A stretch of 64,000 bases of DNA. Source: Marinobacter arenosus. GTDB lineage: Bacteria > Pseudomonadota > Gammaproteobacteria > Pseudomonadales > Oleiphilaceae. A program made the translations under genes and the position numbers. Location: contig NZ_JAHVAO010000001.1 of the NCBI RefSeq assembly GCF_019264345.1, forward strand, positions 682,001 to 746,000, given 5' to 3'. Of the stretch, positions 1 through 7,691 are shown piece by piece. Positions within the stretch are counted from its first letter, which is position 1; each line of letters begins with the position of its first letter. The notes under the pieces were generated by a model. That model made no database searches. It was given only the letters and a program-made list of their open reading frames with translations, and had not been told where the DNA came from.

Positions 1-619
1 TCGTGGAGGACTGCAACCCCGCCCACAACTCATGATCTTCCCGCACCTCGAGCCCCAGTTTGGAAATCTGATACTGGGTCTCTTCCTCCCAGCCAGTCGC
101 ATCGGCGGCGTTCGAGGTACCGGATGAATGGTTGAAAAGGCTGCTCAAGGAGAACCCACGCCAGGAAAGCAGCGGGCGACTGCCGCTGATTCTGAAGGCA
201 TCGTGTTCACTTCTGGCGTCAAATCTGTTTCCTTCACCAAGACTAACCCCGGCCCAGTCGCTGTTCTCGAATTCCATGCCGACATCGAAGTCGAGTACCG
301 AAAGTCCGTAATTCAGAATCAGAGAACTGGATTCAAGGTTCTCCCGGCGGGAAACGCTGTCACGATAATTCAGCCCAATCCGGTGCTTTGACCAGCCCAG
401 ATCGTCGCTCGCAAAACCAAGACTGCCGTACGCGCGGTCGTCCTCGTGACTGGACGAACCTGTGACCTGGACCTTCGACGCCACATACCGCGCCACAGAG
501 GGCAGCAGTTCGCCCGGGTAGGCTTCTGAAACCCCATTTGCGCCTTCATAGCCCGATGCGGCGCCCACATTGATGAGTGAAATGCACAGAATCAGTGCAA
601 AAAAACGGGTGACTCGCAC
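1..619 (-). CDS. Outer-membrane beta-barrel protein, possibly TpsB/ShlB-like (partial, cut by window edge)
   Basis: An open frame of 206 codons runs from a GTG at 619 off the left edge. The GTG has AAGGA 7-8 bases upstream, and no in-frame ATG gives a better start. The first about 20 residues form a signal peptide (VTRFFALILCISL core, Ala-rich end). The rest is rich in alternating polar and hydrophobic stretches typical of outer-membrane beta strands. It loosely resembles the barrel of two-partner secretion transporters of the ShlB/FhaC type, but no POTRA domain lies between the signal peptide and the first strands. The family call is an impression. A general porin-like barrel is the alternative. 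A possible promoter is TTGCAC, 17 bases, TATTTT just upstream on the minus strand. Confidence 0.5.
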   Translation of the reverse strand, partial: MRVTRFFALILCISLINVGAASGYEGANGVSEAYPGELLPSVARYVASKVQVTGSSSHEDDRAYGSLGFASDDLGWSKHRIGLNYRDSVSRRENLESSSLILNYGLSVLDFDVGMEFENSDWAGVSLGEGNRFDARSEHDAFRISGSRPLLSWRGFSLSSLFNHSSGTSNAADATGWEEETQYQISKLGLEVREDHELWAGLQSST

Positions 620-952
620 TCGCAATCCTTCGGGAGGTGACCAAAATATGAACAGCACTTTATCTGTGCAAGCGTCCCGAATGCCAGCCCGAATGACCAA
701 AAATTACATTTCTTAATATCCGGGAATACATGCTGTTATGCATGTTTCTGCAAGTTGATTGCGAAGTGTTTCAGAGTGTAACCAGAAGCCCATCTGGCAA
801 CAATTCAGTTACCGTAGCTTACGCTTGAGCCCTGGCCCTCCATTTCAGTCGGCAACTTCGTTAAACTCGGCACAGTTTGTGTTTAGGCTAAAGTGAAAAG
901 CTTGGAAGACTCCCATTCAGGGGATGTGAACGCTCAAAAAAGGACGAATTCC
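620..952. other. Divergent intergenic region between the barrel gene and galU
   Basis: These 333 bases hold no convincing gene. They are more AT-rich than the flanks and must carry the promoters of both the leftward barrel gene and rightward galU. For galU a weak candidate is TTAAAC, 17 bases, TAGGCT around 861-890. A short inverted repeat, CATGC-N6-GCATG, lies near 730. I see no tRNA, terminator with a T run, or small ORF with a good ribosome site. Confidence 0.4.
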
Positions 953-1789
953 ATGATCAAGAAATGCCTGTTCCCCGTTGCCGGATATGGCACCCGCTTT
1001 CTTCCGGCCACCAAGGCCATGCCGAAGGAAATTCTACCGGTCGTGAACAAGCCGCTGGTGCAGTACGGCGTGGAAGAGGCCGCAGAAGCCGGAATCCATG
1101 AATTCGGTTTTGTGACCGGGCGCGGCAAACGGGCCATCGAGGATCACTTCGACATCAGCTACGAGCTGGAGCATCAGATTGCAGGCTCCGGCAAGGAAGA
1201 TTTGCTCGCTTCAATTCGCGACCTGATCGACAACAATACGTTTGCATTCACCCGGCAGAATGAAATGAAGGGCCTCGGCCACGCCATTCTGACCGGCCGC
1301 AACCTGGTCGGAGACAACCCTTTCGCGGTGGTACTGGCCGATGATTTCTGCCTGGGCCCGGATGGTGACGACGGCGTACTGGCCCAGATGGTCAAACTCT
1401 ACAATCAGTTCCGTTGTTCCATCGTTGCCATCGAGGAGGTTCCGGAAAACGAGACCCACAAGTACGGTGTGATCGCGGGCGAGTCCATGAAAGATGGCCT
1501 CTATCGAATCACTGACATGGTTGAGAAGCCCGCGCCGGAAGACGCGCCCAGCAACCTCGCGATTATCGGCCGGTACATCCTGACTCCGGACATTTTCGAC
1601 ATCATCGAGCGAACGCCCGCAGGCAAGAACGGCGAAGTCCAGATTACCGATGCCCTACTGGAACAGGCTAAAAATGGGTGTGTACTGGCTTACCAGTTCA
1701 AGGGACGCCGCTTCGACTGTGGCAGCATTGACGGTTTCGTGGAGGCCACGAATTACGTCTATGAGAATATCTACAAGAAAGGAAACTGA
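953..1789 (+). CDS. galU: UTP--glucose-1-phosphate uridylyltransferase
   Basis: This 278-residue protein has the family's usual length. It makes UDP-glucose from UTP and glucose-1-phosphate in the cytoplasm, feeding LPS, polysaccharide and the ugd and galE reactions encoded elsewhere in this window. The N-terminal nucleotidyltransferase signature is intact: FPVAGYGTRFLPATKAMPKE at residues 8-27, followed by the PLVQYGVEEA stretch. The start is the ATG at 953, with AAGGA 9 bases upstream. A longer frame reaches back to 893 but has no ribosome site and adds an unrelated tail. It is followed by an opposing regulator gene. Confidence 0.95.
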   Translation: MIKKCLFPVAGYGTRFLPATKAMPKEILPVVNKPLVQYGVEEAAEAGIHEFGFVTGRGKRAIEDHFDISYELEHQIAGSGKEDLLASIRDLIDNNTFAFTRQNEMKGLGHAILTGRNLVGDNPFAVVLADDFCLGPDGDDGVLAQMVKLYNQFRCSIVAIEEVPENETHKYGVIAGESMKDGLYRITDMVEKPAPEDAPSNLAIIGRYILTPDIFDIIERTPAGKNGEVQITDALLEQAKNGCVLAYQFKGRRFDCGSIDGFVEATNYVYENIYKKGN

Positions 1790-1804
1790 GTTAACAGAGG
1801 TCCG

Positions 1805-2221
1805 CTAGCCACCCAGGATCTGAAGGATCATGCGCCGGTTTTCTGTGGAAGTATTGCGAAACCGGCGCAGCAGTTCCACTTCTTCCTCCGACAGCTGAAC
1901 CCGGTTAATTTCCTGTTCCAGCTGTTTGATCGCGACGGAAAGGTCGTCGCTGTTGCTGAACGCCAAACCCGGTAACTCAAGCTGTCCACCACCGCCGGGC
2001 TCCTCCAGATCGAGCAGAACGTCAAGGGGCGTTTCGGTCCGCATGCAGAAATCGAGCAGTTCCGTCACACTGGGGTAAGTTCGCTGCCTGGCATCGGTTG
2101 CTTCCCAGCTTCTGACCCGGGTCTCCTCCACGCCGCACATCTGGGCGACATCCCATCGAGAGAGCCGGCCGTCCTCCCGAATCTGGCGCAAGCGACGATT
2201 GAACGTTTGCAGGTACCGCAT
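1805..2221 (-). CDS. Helix-turn-helix (XRE-like) transcriptional regulator
   Basis: This 138-residue cytoplasmic protein has an N-terminal HTH (about residues 5-35, with RLSRWDVAQMCGVEE as the recognition segment), followed by a Trp-containing helix as in XRE/Cro-type domains. The C-terminal half is acidic, with a Leu-rich helix near its end (LSEEEVELLRRF) that may dimerise. The chosen ATG at 2221 has GAGG upstream; the longer frame to 2338 runs through the presumed promoter. It lies divergent to the RibD-like reductase gene, with two palindromes in the shared gap, so local control of the neighbouring cluster is a reasonable inference. The ligand is unknown. Confidence 0.75.
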   Translation of the reverse strand: MRYLQTFNRRLRQIREDGRLSRWDVAQMCGVEETRVRSWEATDARQRTYPSVTELLDFCMRTETPLDVLLDLEEPGGGGQLELPGLAFSNSDDLSVAIKQLEQEINRVQLSEEEVELLRRFRNTSTENRRMILQILGG

Positions 2222-2273
2222 AAGCTGGTTGCCTCTACCCTCAGCAGGGACGCCAGTGCATCTGGAGCCCGAT

Positions 2274-2287
2274 ACGATCCGGATCGT
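2274..2287. promoter_or_regulatory. Perfect 14-bp palindrome, candidate operator
   Basis: ACGATCCGGATCGT is a perfect palindrome. It lies between the divergent HTH regulator (starts 2221) and the RibD-like gene (starts 2382). It is in the right place for an autoregulatory operator that also controls the reductase gene. Binding is inferred only. Confidence 0.4.
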
Positions 2288-2311
2288 TCCGAAAAGTGAA
2301 TCAAACTGGAA

Positions 2312-2324
2312 ATGTAACGTACAT
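2312..2324. promoter_or_regulatory. Inverted repeat ATGTA-N3-TACAT, candidate operator
   Basis: A 5-3-5 inverted repeat lies in the AT-rich part of the divergent gap, 58 bases before the reductase start. It may be a second site for the adjacent regulator or part of the promoter. No clear -35/-10 pair can be fixed around it. Confidence 0.3.
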
Positions 2325-2381
2325 ATAGCTTTGCACACAATCGACCTTTAATGAATCCAACGGCGACGGAACAGGACGTTT

Positions 2382-3245
2382 ATGGCTGCACACCCCCTGG
2401 ACACCGAGACTGCCTGGCAACTGGTACTGCAAGCGGTCAATCGCAGCAACGTAACACTGGCGGTGCCGGAAACCAGCGAGGCGGCGGTGAGGCTAAACGG
2501 CCGGGGAGCGTGGCATCTCCTGCACCCTGCCACAGACAAAGCCAATGACCTGCTTTCCCTGTTCCTTCCCCTGTGCCGACCTCTTGAGGACGGCACCGTC
2601 TCCCGCGTAGTCGGACAACTCGGCCAAAGCCTGGATGGTCGAATCGCGACGGCAACCGGGCACTCCCGGTTTATTAACGGTGCCGACGGCATCACCCACC
2701 TGCATCGCATCCGCGCCGTTTCAGACGCTGTCGTTGTTGGCGCCGGGACAGCGACAACCGATAATCCAAGGCTGACTGTCAGACGCGCTCAGGGGCCCAA
2801 CCCGGTTCGCGTCGTCATTGACCGGCATCGTCGGGTTCCGGACAGCCACCACCTGTTCACCGATGGCGAAGCCCCTACCTTGAGGCTGGTAGCCGGAACG
2901 TACCGGCCAAACCGCCCAGCCAGGATTGAAAGCGGTGTGACGGAAGTCCCCTGTCTGGGGCCCTGTCATGACAGCGAGACAGTGTGCCCGACCAACATAC
3001 TTCGGGTGCTGGCTGACTTCGGCCTCCGCAAGGTCTTTGTTGAAGGGGGCGGCCTGACCGTGTCCGCCTTCCTTCGGGCTGGCGTACTCGACCGCCTTCA
3101 TGTCATGGTCGCGCCCATGATCATCGGAAGCGGCAGACCGGCTTTTTCTCTCCCGGAAATTGACCTGCTGGAGGATGCGCTGCGTCCAAGGTCCCAACTG
3201 GTCAATCTGGGCAGTGATATGCTCTTTGATCTTGATTTTTCCTGA
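2382..3245 (+). CDS. Stand-alone RibD C-terminal (pyrimidine/pterin reductase-like) protein
   Basis: This 287-residue protein has a RibD_C reductase domain from about residue 75 to the end. It shows the family's hallmarks: QSLDGRIA near 82, the DAVVVGAGTATTDNPRLTV segment, PVRVVIDR, and the C-terminal FVEGGGLTVSAFL loop. The N-terminal cytidine-deaminase half of true RibD is absent and is replaced by about 75 residues of unclear nature. Family members reduce a ribosylamino-pyrimidine with NADPH, and relatives act on pterins. ATG 2382 has AGGACG upstream. The 3' end overlaps the opposing gene by 44 bases. Neighbours suggest a role in a dedicated pathway, not bulk riboflavin synthesis; this is inference. 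Confidence 0.82.
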   Translation: MAAHPLDTETAWQLVLQAVNRSNVTLAVPETSEAAVRLNGRGAWHLLHPATDKANDLLSLFLPLCRPLEDGTVSRVVGQLGQSLDGRIATATGHSRFINGADGITHLHRIRAVSDAVVVGAGTATTDNPRLTVRRAQGPNPVRVVIDRHRRVPDSHHLFTDGEAPTLRLVAGTYRPNRPARIESGVTEVPCLGPCHDSETVCPTNILRVLADFGLRKVFVEGGGLTVSAFLRAGVLDRLHVMVAPMIIGSGRPAFSLPEIDLLEDALRPRSQLVNLGSDMLFDLDFS

Positions 3246-4197
3246 CCGGGTCCCGCGCCCCACTCCCGGCCTGCTTGAGCCGGACGGTCAAAAACACCAG
3301 ACCTGGTAGTGTGGACAGGAAAACGAGGGCGCCGTAACCGACGCTCAAAGCCACACCCTGCTCAGGCGGCAATCCCGCCATTGGCCAGAGTACGGCAGCC
3401 GCCCCTTCCCGAACGCCCCAGCCTGATACGGTGACTGGCAAAACCATGCTCAGTAGAAGAAGACAGCAGAGTGCAGCGGTCAAGATCATGGCGTTCCAGC
3501 TCGTGAGATGCCCCGCCCCATAAGCCAGAATCAAAAAGACCGCCAGGTAGCTGGCGAGGACGAGCACAGAGGAGCCCATCTGAATCGGGAAGGCCGGCCA
3601 GGCCACCAATGTCCGAACGATGTCTCGCCAGAGACCCCGGAGATAATGCCTCGCGCCGCGGCTGGAACGAATCAAATATCGGCCCAGAAGAAAAACCACG
3701 ACCACCAGGCCCACCAGCCCCCACATCCACCATGGAGACTCCGGGGGCACGACGCCCACCTGTGCCAACCAGGACACAGAGATCAACACCGCGAGGCCCA
3801 GAACCAGTTGGCCGGACAACCGCTCGATGGCAACCCCGTGCATCGCATACAGCGGCTGACCACTGGCCCTGCCGTGCCGCCATGCCCGATTCACATCCCC
3901 CAGCACCCCGCCCGGGAGCACCTGGTTCAGGAAACTTGCGATGTAATACTCACGTAGCGCCACGCGGTACGTCAGCGAAACGCCCAGACGTCGCGCGGTA
4001 TACCACCAGCGCCCGGAGGACAGCAGCACCTGGAGCACGGTGATAGCCAATGCGGGCAGCAGGAGGTCGATGGGCATCTGCGACAGCTCCTGCCACAGCG
4101 TTTGTCGATCGACTGACACAAGCACAGCAGCCAACAGGCACAACGCCACTACCCACTTGAGTAGCGGACGGCGTACTCGGTGCCCCTTCCCCTTCAT
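3202..4197 (-). CDS. Integral membrane protein, lysylphosphatidylglycerol synthase TM family (UPF0104-like)
   Basis: This 331-residue inner-membrane protein has about eight hydrophobic segments. It carries the family's conserved region: SGRWWYTARRLG, then YYIASFLNQVLPGGVLGDVNRAWR and ERLSGQLVLG in the first half. The family (PF03706) includes the flippase half of MprF and many proteins next to glycosyltransferases. There is no aminoacyl-transferase domain here. Its ATG overlaps the stop of the upstream glycosyltransferase gene by 4 bases, so the two are translationally coupled. The likely role is transport or flipping of a lipid or conjugate made by the cluster, but the substrate is unknown. 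Confidence 0.8.
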   Translation of the reverse strand: MKGKGHRVRRPLLKWVVALCLLAAVLVSVDRQTLWQELSQMPIDLLLPALAITVLQVLLSSGRWWYTARRLGVSLTYRVALREYYIASFLNQVLPGGVLGDVNRAWRHGRASGQPLYAMHGVAIERLSGQLVLGLAVLISVSWLAQVGVVPPESPWWMWGLVGLVVVVFLLGRYLIRSSRGARHYLRGLWRDIVRTLVAWPAFPIQMGSSVLVLASYLAVFLILAYGAGHLTSWNAMILTAALCCLLLLSMVLPVTVSGWGVREGAAAVLWPMAGLPPEQGVALSVGYGALVFLSTLPGLVFLTVRLKQAGSGARDPVRKNQDQRAYHCPD

Positions 4198-6134
4198 TCC
4201 GACGCGGCCCCCGGCAAGGCCAGCAAGTCCAGATGTTGTACAGTGACGGACAGCGCCCCTTTTGCGAGCTGAGCCTTACGCCCCTCCCACCATTCGGTCA
4301 ACGACGCCCGAGCGCCGGGGTCCTGCTCGTTGGCCGCCTCCACCCACCCTTCAAGCAACCTGCCGATCAAGAGCCTGTCCCTCGCTCCCAGGCGCCAGGG
4401 ACTTTCGGCAACGGAGACGGTATAGCCGGCAGATTCCATCAGATCTTTCAGGACCCATGTGGCCTCGGCGCCCAGTGCGCGCCCCACACCCTTATCACGA
4501 TGCTGGTGCCGGTTAACCAATTCACGGATGCGTTGGTCGTGTTCATGGGGCGGGTCCAGCTCAAACTGGCCCGCGTAACTCAGCACCACCAGTAGAGCCG
4601 ATTTCCGGCATACAACAGCCTCGACCAGCGCCTTGAGCCATTCCGCTGAAACCAGGTCGATCAACGCAGACGCGGTTATCAAAGCGGCCTCAGTGGGAAT
4701 ATGGCGTCCCAGTGAACCCGCAGCCAGCTGAACAACGGAGTGGGACAGTTCGATGTCCGGCGCTGTCGGCCGCCTCCGGGCGTCCTCCAGCAGGGCGACG
4801 TCCTGGTCCAGCAATAACCAGCGCTGGCGAACCTGCAACTGTGGGATGAGGTACGCAGCATTGGAGCCGCGACCCGCACCAAGATCGACAATGGTAACGG
4901 ACGATCCCGGACTGCCTGTCTGTCGATGCGTCGGGTAATCCATGTCCAGCCAACGGGCCAGAGCCCTCGTCAGTTTTTCCGAGCGTGCAGCGTGATCGGC
5001 CCCCTCGCGCCAGCGAAGCCAATCAATATCGAAGGCGCTTTCTTGCCTGACGCCCAACAAATCCTCCAGGGCGGCCTTAAATTCGACGGCTGCCTGCCGC
5101 CAATGTCTCAAACGGCCCGATTCCCGCCGCGCAAGGTTCGTCTGACGGGCCAACTCCTGAGGGTTCGCCAACCAGTATCTCAGCCGGGCAGACAAAGCCG
5201 CGACGTCACCCGCCTCATACTGAACGACGCCACCACGCATGGCCGTTTGCGCCAGCGCACCGCCACTGGATGTAATCACCGGGAGGCCCGCGGCCAGGGC
5301 TTCATCAATCACCATCCCATAGCCTTCGTAGAGCGACGGAAACACGAACAGATCAGCTTGACGATAGAGATCAAACAACTGATCGCCACTCACCTCACCC
5401 GTAATGTCCACCCGACTTTGGAGGCCCCGGGATTCAATCTGGGATCTGACACGCTCACTGTAATCACGCTGCCGATCGCAAGAGCCGGCCAGGGTGCAGT
5501 GCCAGGGCAGCGACCTCAATTCGGCCAACGCATCGATCAGTTGATGCTGGGCTTTGCGCGGCGACAAATGGGCCACACACAGAATACGAGGTGGTTCGCC
5601 GGGACCGCGAATAGCATGGTCGGTTGTCGAAGACCCTGGAAATGACTGCACACCCGGCTCGACGGTCCGGATGTTTTGCGCAGGAACCCCGAAGTCCGCC
5701 AGCCGCTCGGCAGTGAACCTGCTGGTGGTGATTACTTTGCCGACTGCCGCCAGGGACCGAGTCTCCTGTGCAAAAAACCACCGCTGCTCCTCAGCGGTCA
5801 GGCCCGTTTCATCCGCCAGCGGGTGATGCACCAGCGCAATCAGGCTCAGTCGCGAGGCATGGGCCTGGACGACCTCGGGCAGGCCGCCCATAGCGAGACC
5901 GTCAAGTACGACTACCGCACCATCGGGATAGCCCTGCAGACAGTCATCCAACGCGGCCTTCGCTTCTTCATCAGGCCGAGGGAAGCGCCCAGGCACACCG
6001 GTAACGCGCGCCATGCCATCCGATTGGTTCAAAGCCTCGACCAGGAGCCGGACATAGCGGTAGCCGCCTGTATTCTGGTTCGGGTCCCCGGGGACCACAA
6101 ACTCGACCTCCCAGGGTGTCTCAGATCCCGGCAT
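4194..6134 (-). CDS. Glycosyltransferase (GT4)-methyltransferase fusion protein
   Basis: About 646 residues with two catalytic parts. The N-terminal half (to about residue 365) is a GT-B, GT4-type glycosyltransferase. It has an N-terminal glycine-rich loop (NQNTGGYRY), a linker PRILCVAHLSPRKAQ, and the E-x7-E donor site in EGYGMVIDEALAAGLPVI. The C-terminal half (about 390-640) is a class I SAM methyltransferase with motif I VDLGAGRGSN. It resembles families acting on small molecules more than protein methylases. The ATG at 6134 overlaps the upstream PTPS-like gene by 14 bases; a TTG at 6152 is an alternative. It is coupled to the downstream membrane protein. Substrates cannot be read from sequence. 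Confidence 0.78.
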   Translation of the reverse strand: MPGSETPWEVEFVVPGDPNQNTGGYRYVRLLVEALNQSDGMARVTGVPGRFPRPDEEAKAALDDCLQGYPDGAVVVLDGLAMGGLPEVVQAHASRLSLIALVHHPLADETGLTAEEQRWFFAQETRSLAAVGKVITTSRFTAERLADFGVPAQNIRTVEPGVQSFPGSSTTDHAIRGPGEPPRILCVAHLSPRKAQHQLIDALAELRSLPWHCTLAGSCDRQRDYSERVRSQIESRGLQSRVDITGEVSGDQLFDLYRQADLFVFPSLYEGYGMVIDEALAAGLPVITSSGGALAQTAMRGGVVQYEAGDVAALSARLRYWLANPQELARQTNLARRESGRLRHWRQAAVEFKAALEDLLGVRQESAFDIDWLRWREGADHAARSEKLTRALARWLDMDYPTHRQTGSPGSSVTIVDLGAGRGSNAAYLIPQLQVRQRWLLLDQDVALLEDARRRPTAPDIELSHSVVQLAAGSLGRHIPTEAALITASALIDLVSAEWLKALVEAVVCRKSALLVVLSYAGQFELDPPHEHDQRIRELVNRHQHRDKGVGRALGAEATWVLKDLMESAGYTVSVAESPWRLGARDRLLIGRLLEGWVEAANEQDPGARASLTEWWEGRKAQLAKGALSVTVQHLDLLALPGAASE

Positions 6135-6519
6135 GGTAACTGGCCCAGGCAATGTGAGACTCAGAGAGGGTCACTTTCAGGCTGGCAATACCCTTGCCCG
6201 ACTCACCGAGTCGCCCTGCTCGAATCGCATCCGCCATTCGCTCGAAAACGACGCTGGCCATGAATTCGGTGGTGGTATTACGGCCTTCGAATGCCTCAAT
6301 CTGATCGAGGTTCTGCATGGTAAATTCCCCAAGCACCTCCTTGAGAACGGTCGATGCCAGGCCGATGTCCACCACCAGATTGTCTGAGTCCAGTTGCTTC
6401 CGCTCGAACGAAACGTCGACCACGTAGGTGGCCCCGTGAAGCTTCTGAGCCGGACCAAATATTTCCCCATTAAAACTGTGCGCAATCATCATGTGGTCGC
6501 GAACGGTCAGACTGAACAT
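6121..6519 (-). CDS. PTPS/QueD-family protein with degraded active site
   Basis: This 132-residue protein has the T-fold layout and length of 6-pyruvoyl-tetrahydropterin synthase/QueD. The first zinc His (H14, AHSF), H28 of the LHG motif, D51, E85 in TTTE and E120 in LSES are kept. Three key positions differ: the catalytic Cys is Ala24, the second zinc His of HGH is Ala30, and the His of the LDH catalytic pair is Gln73. So canonical QueD or PTPS chemistry is unlikely. It may bind a pterin, catalyse something else, or act as a non-zinc variant. It sits between the dehydrogenase and fusion genes in one leftward operon. A normal queuosine role is not supported. Confidence 0.8.
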   Translation of the reverse strand: MFSLTVRDHMMIAHSFNGEIFGPAQKLHGATYVVDVSFERKQLDSDNLVVDIGLASTVLKEVLGEFTMQNLDQIEAFEGRNTTTEFMASVVFERMADAIRAGRLGESGKGIASLKVTLSESHIAWASYHAGI

Positions 6520-6546
6520 AGAAAATCCTCTAACAATGAAGGCGGG

Positions 6547-7548
6547 TTAATAGGCAATCCGGTGACAGAGCGTGTGGTTCACATCGGCAAGAATGCCGGC
6601 CATCTTGTCAGGCAGGTCGGTAAACTGGCTCTCACCACTGATCAGGCAGTCCAGTCGCTCATCGCCGAGCAACTCCAGGGCCAGCCGCATGCGCCTGGCG
6701 TGGTCCCAACGGGAGCGACGGAGCGGAGGCAACTGGCCAACCTGACTGGACCTGAGCGTCAGCCTTCGAGCATGAAAAGCGCCCCCCAGGTTCGCCGGCA
6801 CAGACTGGTTGCCGTACCAGCTCATTTCGACGACCACGGATTCCGGGCCGGCCAGTGCAAGCGCGGTCTCCAGTCCGGAAGGATGACCGCTGGTGTGATA
6901 CACCAGATCGTGGTCATCCTGTGAGAGGGTGGATGCGAAACTCAGCCCCAGTGCTTCTGCAATCGGCCTTCGATCTTCGTTTATGTCCACCGCTGTCACC
7001 CGGGCACCCGGTATCTGGTCGGCCAGCCAGGCCACCAGGAAACCCACCACCCCCAAACCAACCACCGCTATCCGATCGCCGATGGCGGGCTCGCCGTCCC
7101 AGAGCCCGTTCACGGCGGTTTCCATGTTCGCCGCAAGCACTGCACGAGCGGGGGGTACGGATTCAGGGACAAGGGTGACGGCGGTCGCCGGAACCCGATA
7201 CCGCTGTTGATGCGGGAAGAGGCAGAAGATCGGTTTTCCGGTCAGGTGCGACGGCCCGCTCGTGACCATCCCCACGTTCGCGTAACCGTATTTCACGGGA
7301 AACGGAAAATCCCCGCCCTGGAACGGCGCCCGCATGCGCTCGTATTCCGTTTCGGGGACCCGACCATTAAGCACCAGCGCCTCGGTTCCCCGGCTAATGC
7401 CGGAATAGAGGGCTTCCACGGTCACAATCTCGTCCGAAACTGAAGCCACGCTGGAATCAATCGTTGTTTCCAGCAAGGCCCCCTTCCCCTTATTCGTCGC
7501 CCACCAGGCCAGCGTCGTTTCCGAGGTCCCCTCAGTTTCAGGTTTCAA
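6547..7548 (-). CDS. Medium-chain dehydrogenase/reductase, zinc-independent type
   Basis: This 333-residue cytoplasmic MDR-superfamily protein has the N-terminal SGISRGTEALVL region and a Rossmann site VVGLGVVGFLVAWLA, then an acidic residue (AVDINE) that points to NAD(H). The GHE zinc motif is replaced by KYGYANVG, and the four-Cys structural zinc lobe is missing. That pattern resembles BchC-like and other Zn-free or atypical MDR enzymes. The start is a TTG at 7548 with GGGAGAG 5 bases before it. An in-frame upstream start at 7602 has no such site. First gene of the leftward operon with the PTPS-like protein; substrate unknown. Confidence 0.78.
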   Translation of the reverse strand: MKPETEGTSETTLAWWATNKGKGALLETTIDSSVASVSDEIVTVEALYSGISRGTEALVLNGRVPETEYERMRAPFQGGDFPFPVKYGYANVGMVTSGPSHLTGKPIFCLFPHQQRYRVPATAVTLVPESVPPARAVLAANMETAVNGLWDGEPAIGDRIAVVGLGVVGFLVAWLADQIPGARVTAVDINEDRRPIAEALGLSFASTLSQDDHDLVYHTSGHPSGLETALALAGPESVVVEMSWYGNQSVPANLGGAFHARRLTLRSSQVGQLPPLRRSRWDHARRMRLALELLGDERLDCLISGESQFTDLPDKMAGILADVNHTLCHRIAY

Positions 7549-7623
7549 TGAACTCTCCCTGCGTATGAACGGCGGATTTGAGTCCGAACGGCCGTCTCCC
7601 ACGTAAGCACATTCAGGCGTAAC

Positions 7624-7635
7624 AAACTATAGTTT
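7624..7635. promoter_or_regulatory. Perfect 12-bp palindrome in divergent promoter region
   Basis: AAACTATAGTTT is a perfect palindrome in the 143-base gap between the leftward dehydrogenase gene and the rightward CDP-alcohol phosphotransferase gene. Its position suits an operator coordinating both arms of the cluster. Binding is inferred. Confidence 0.33.
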
Positions 7636-7691
7636 CTTGCTGGGTGCACGACGGCCCTGCAGACCTCAAGGCTATACGCTGGAGTTTTGGT

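Noticed and set aside
4926-6263. Plus-strand frames (up to 239 codons) opposite the glycosyltransferase-methyltransferase fusion
   Set aside because: They match antisense of clear domains and have no start signals.
6121-6519. Simple annotation as QueD for queuosine synthesis
   Set aside because: The catalytic Cys, one zinc His and the catalytic His are missing, and no queuosine genes are nearby.
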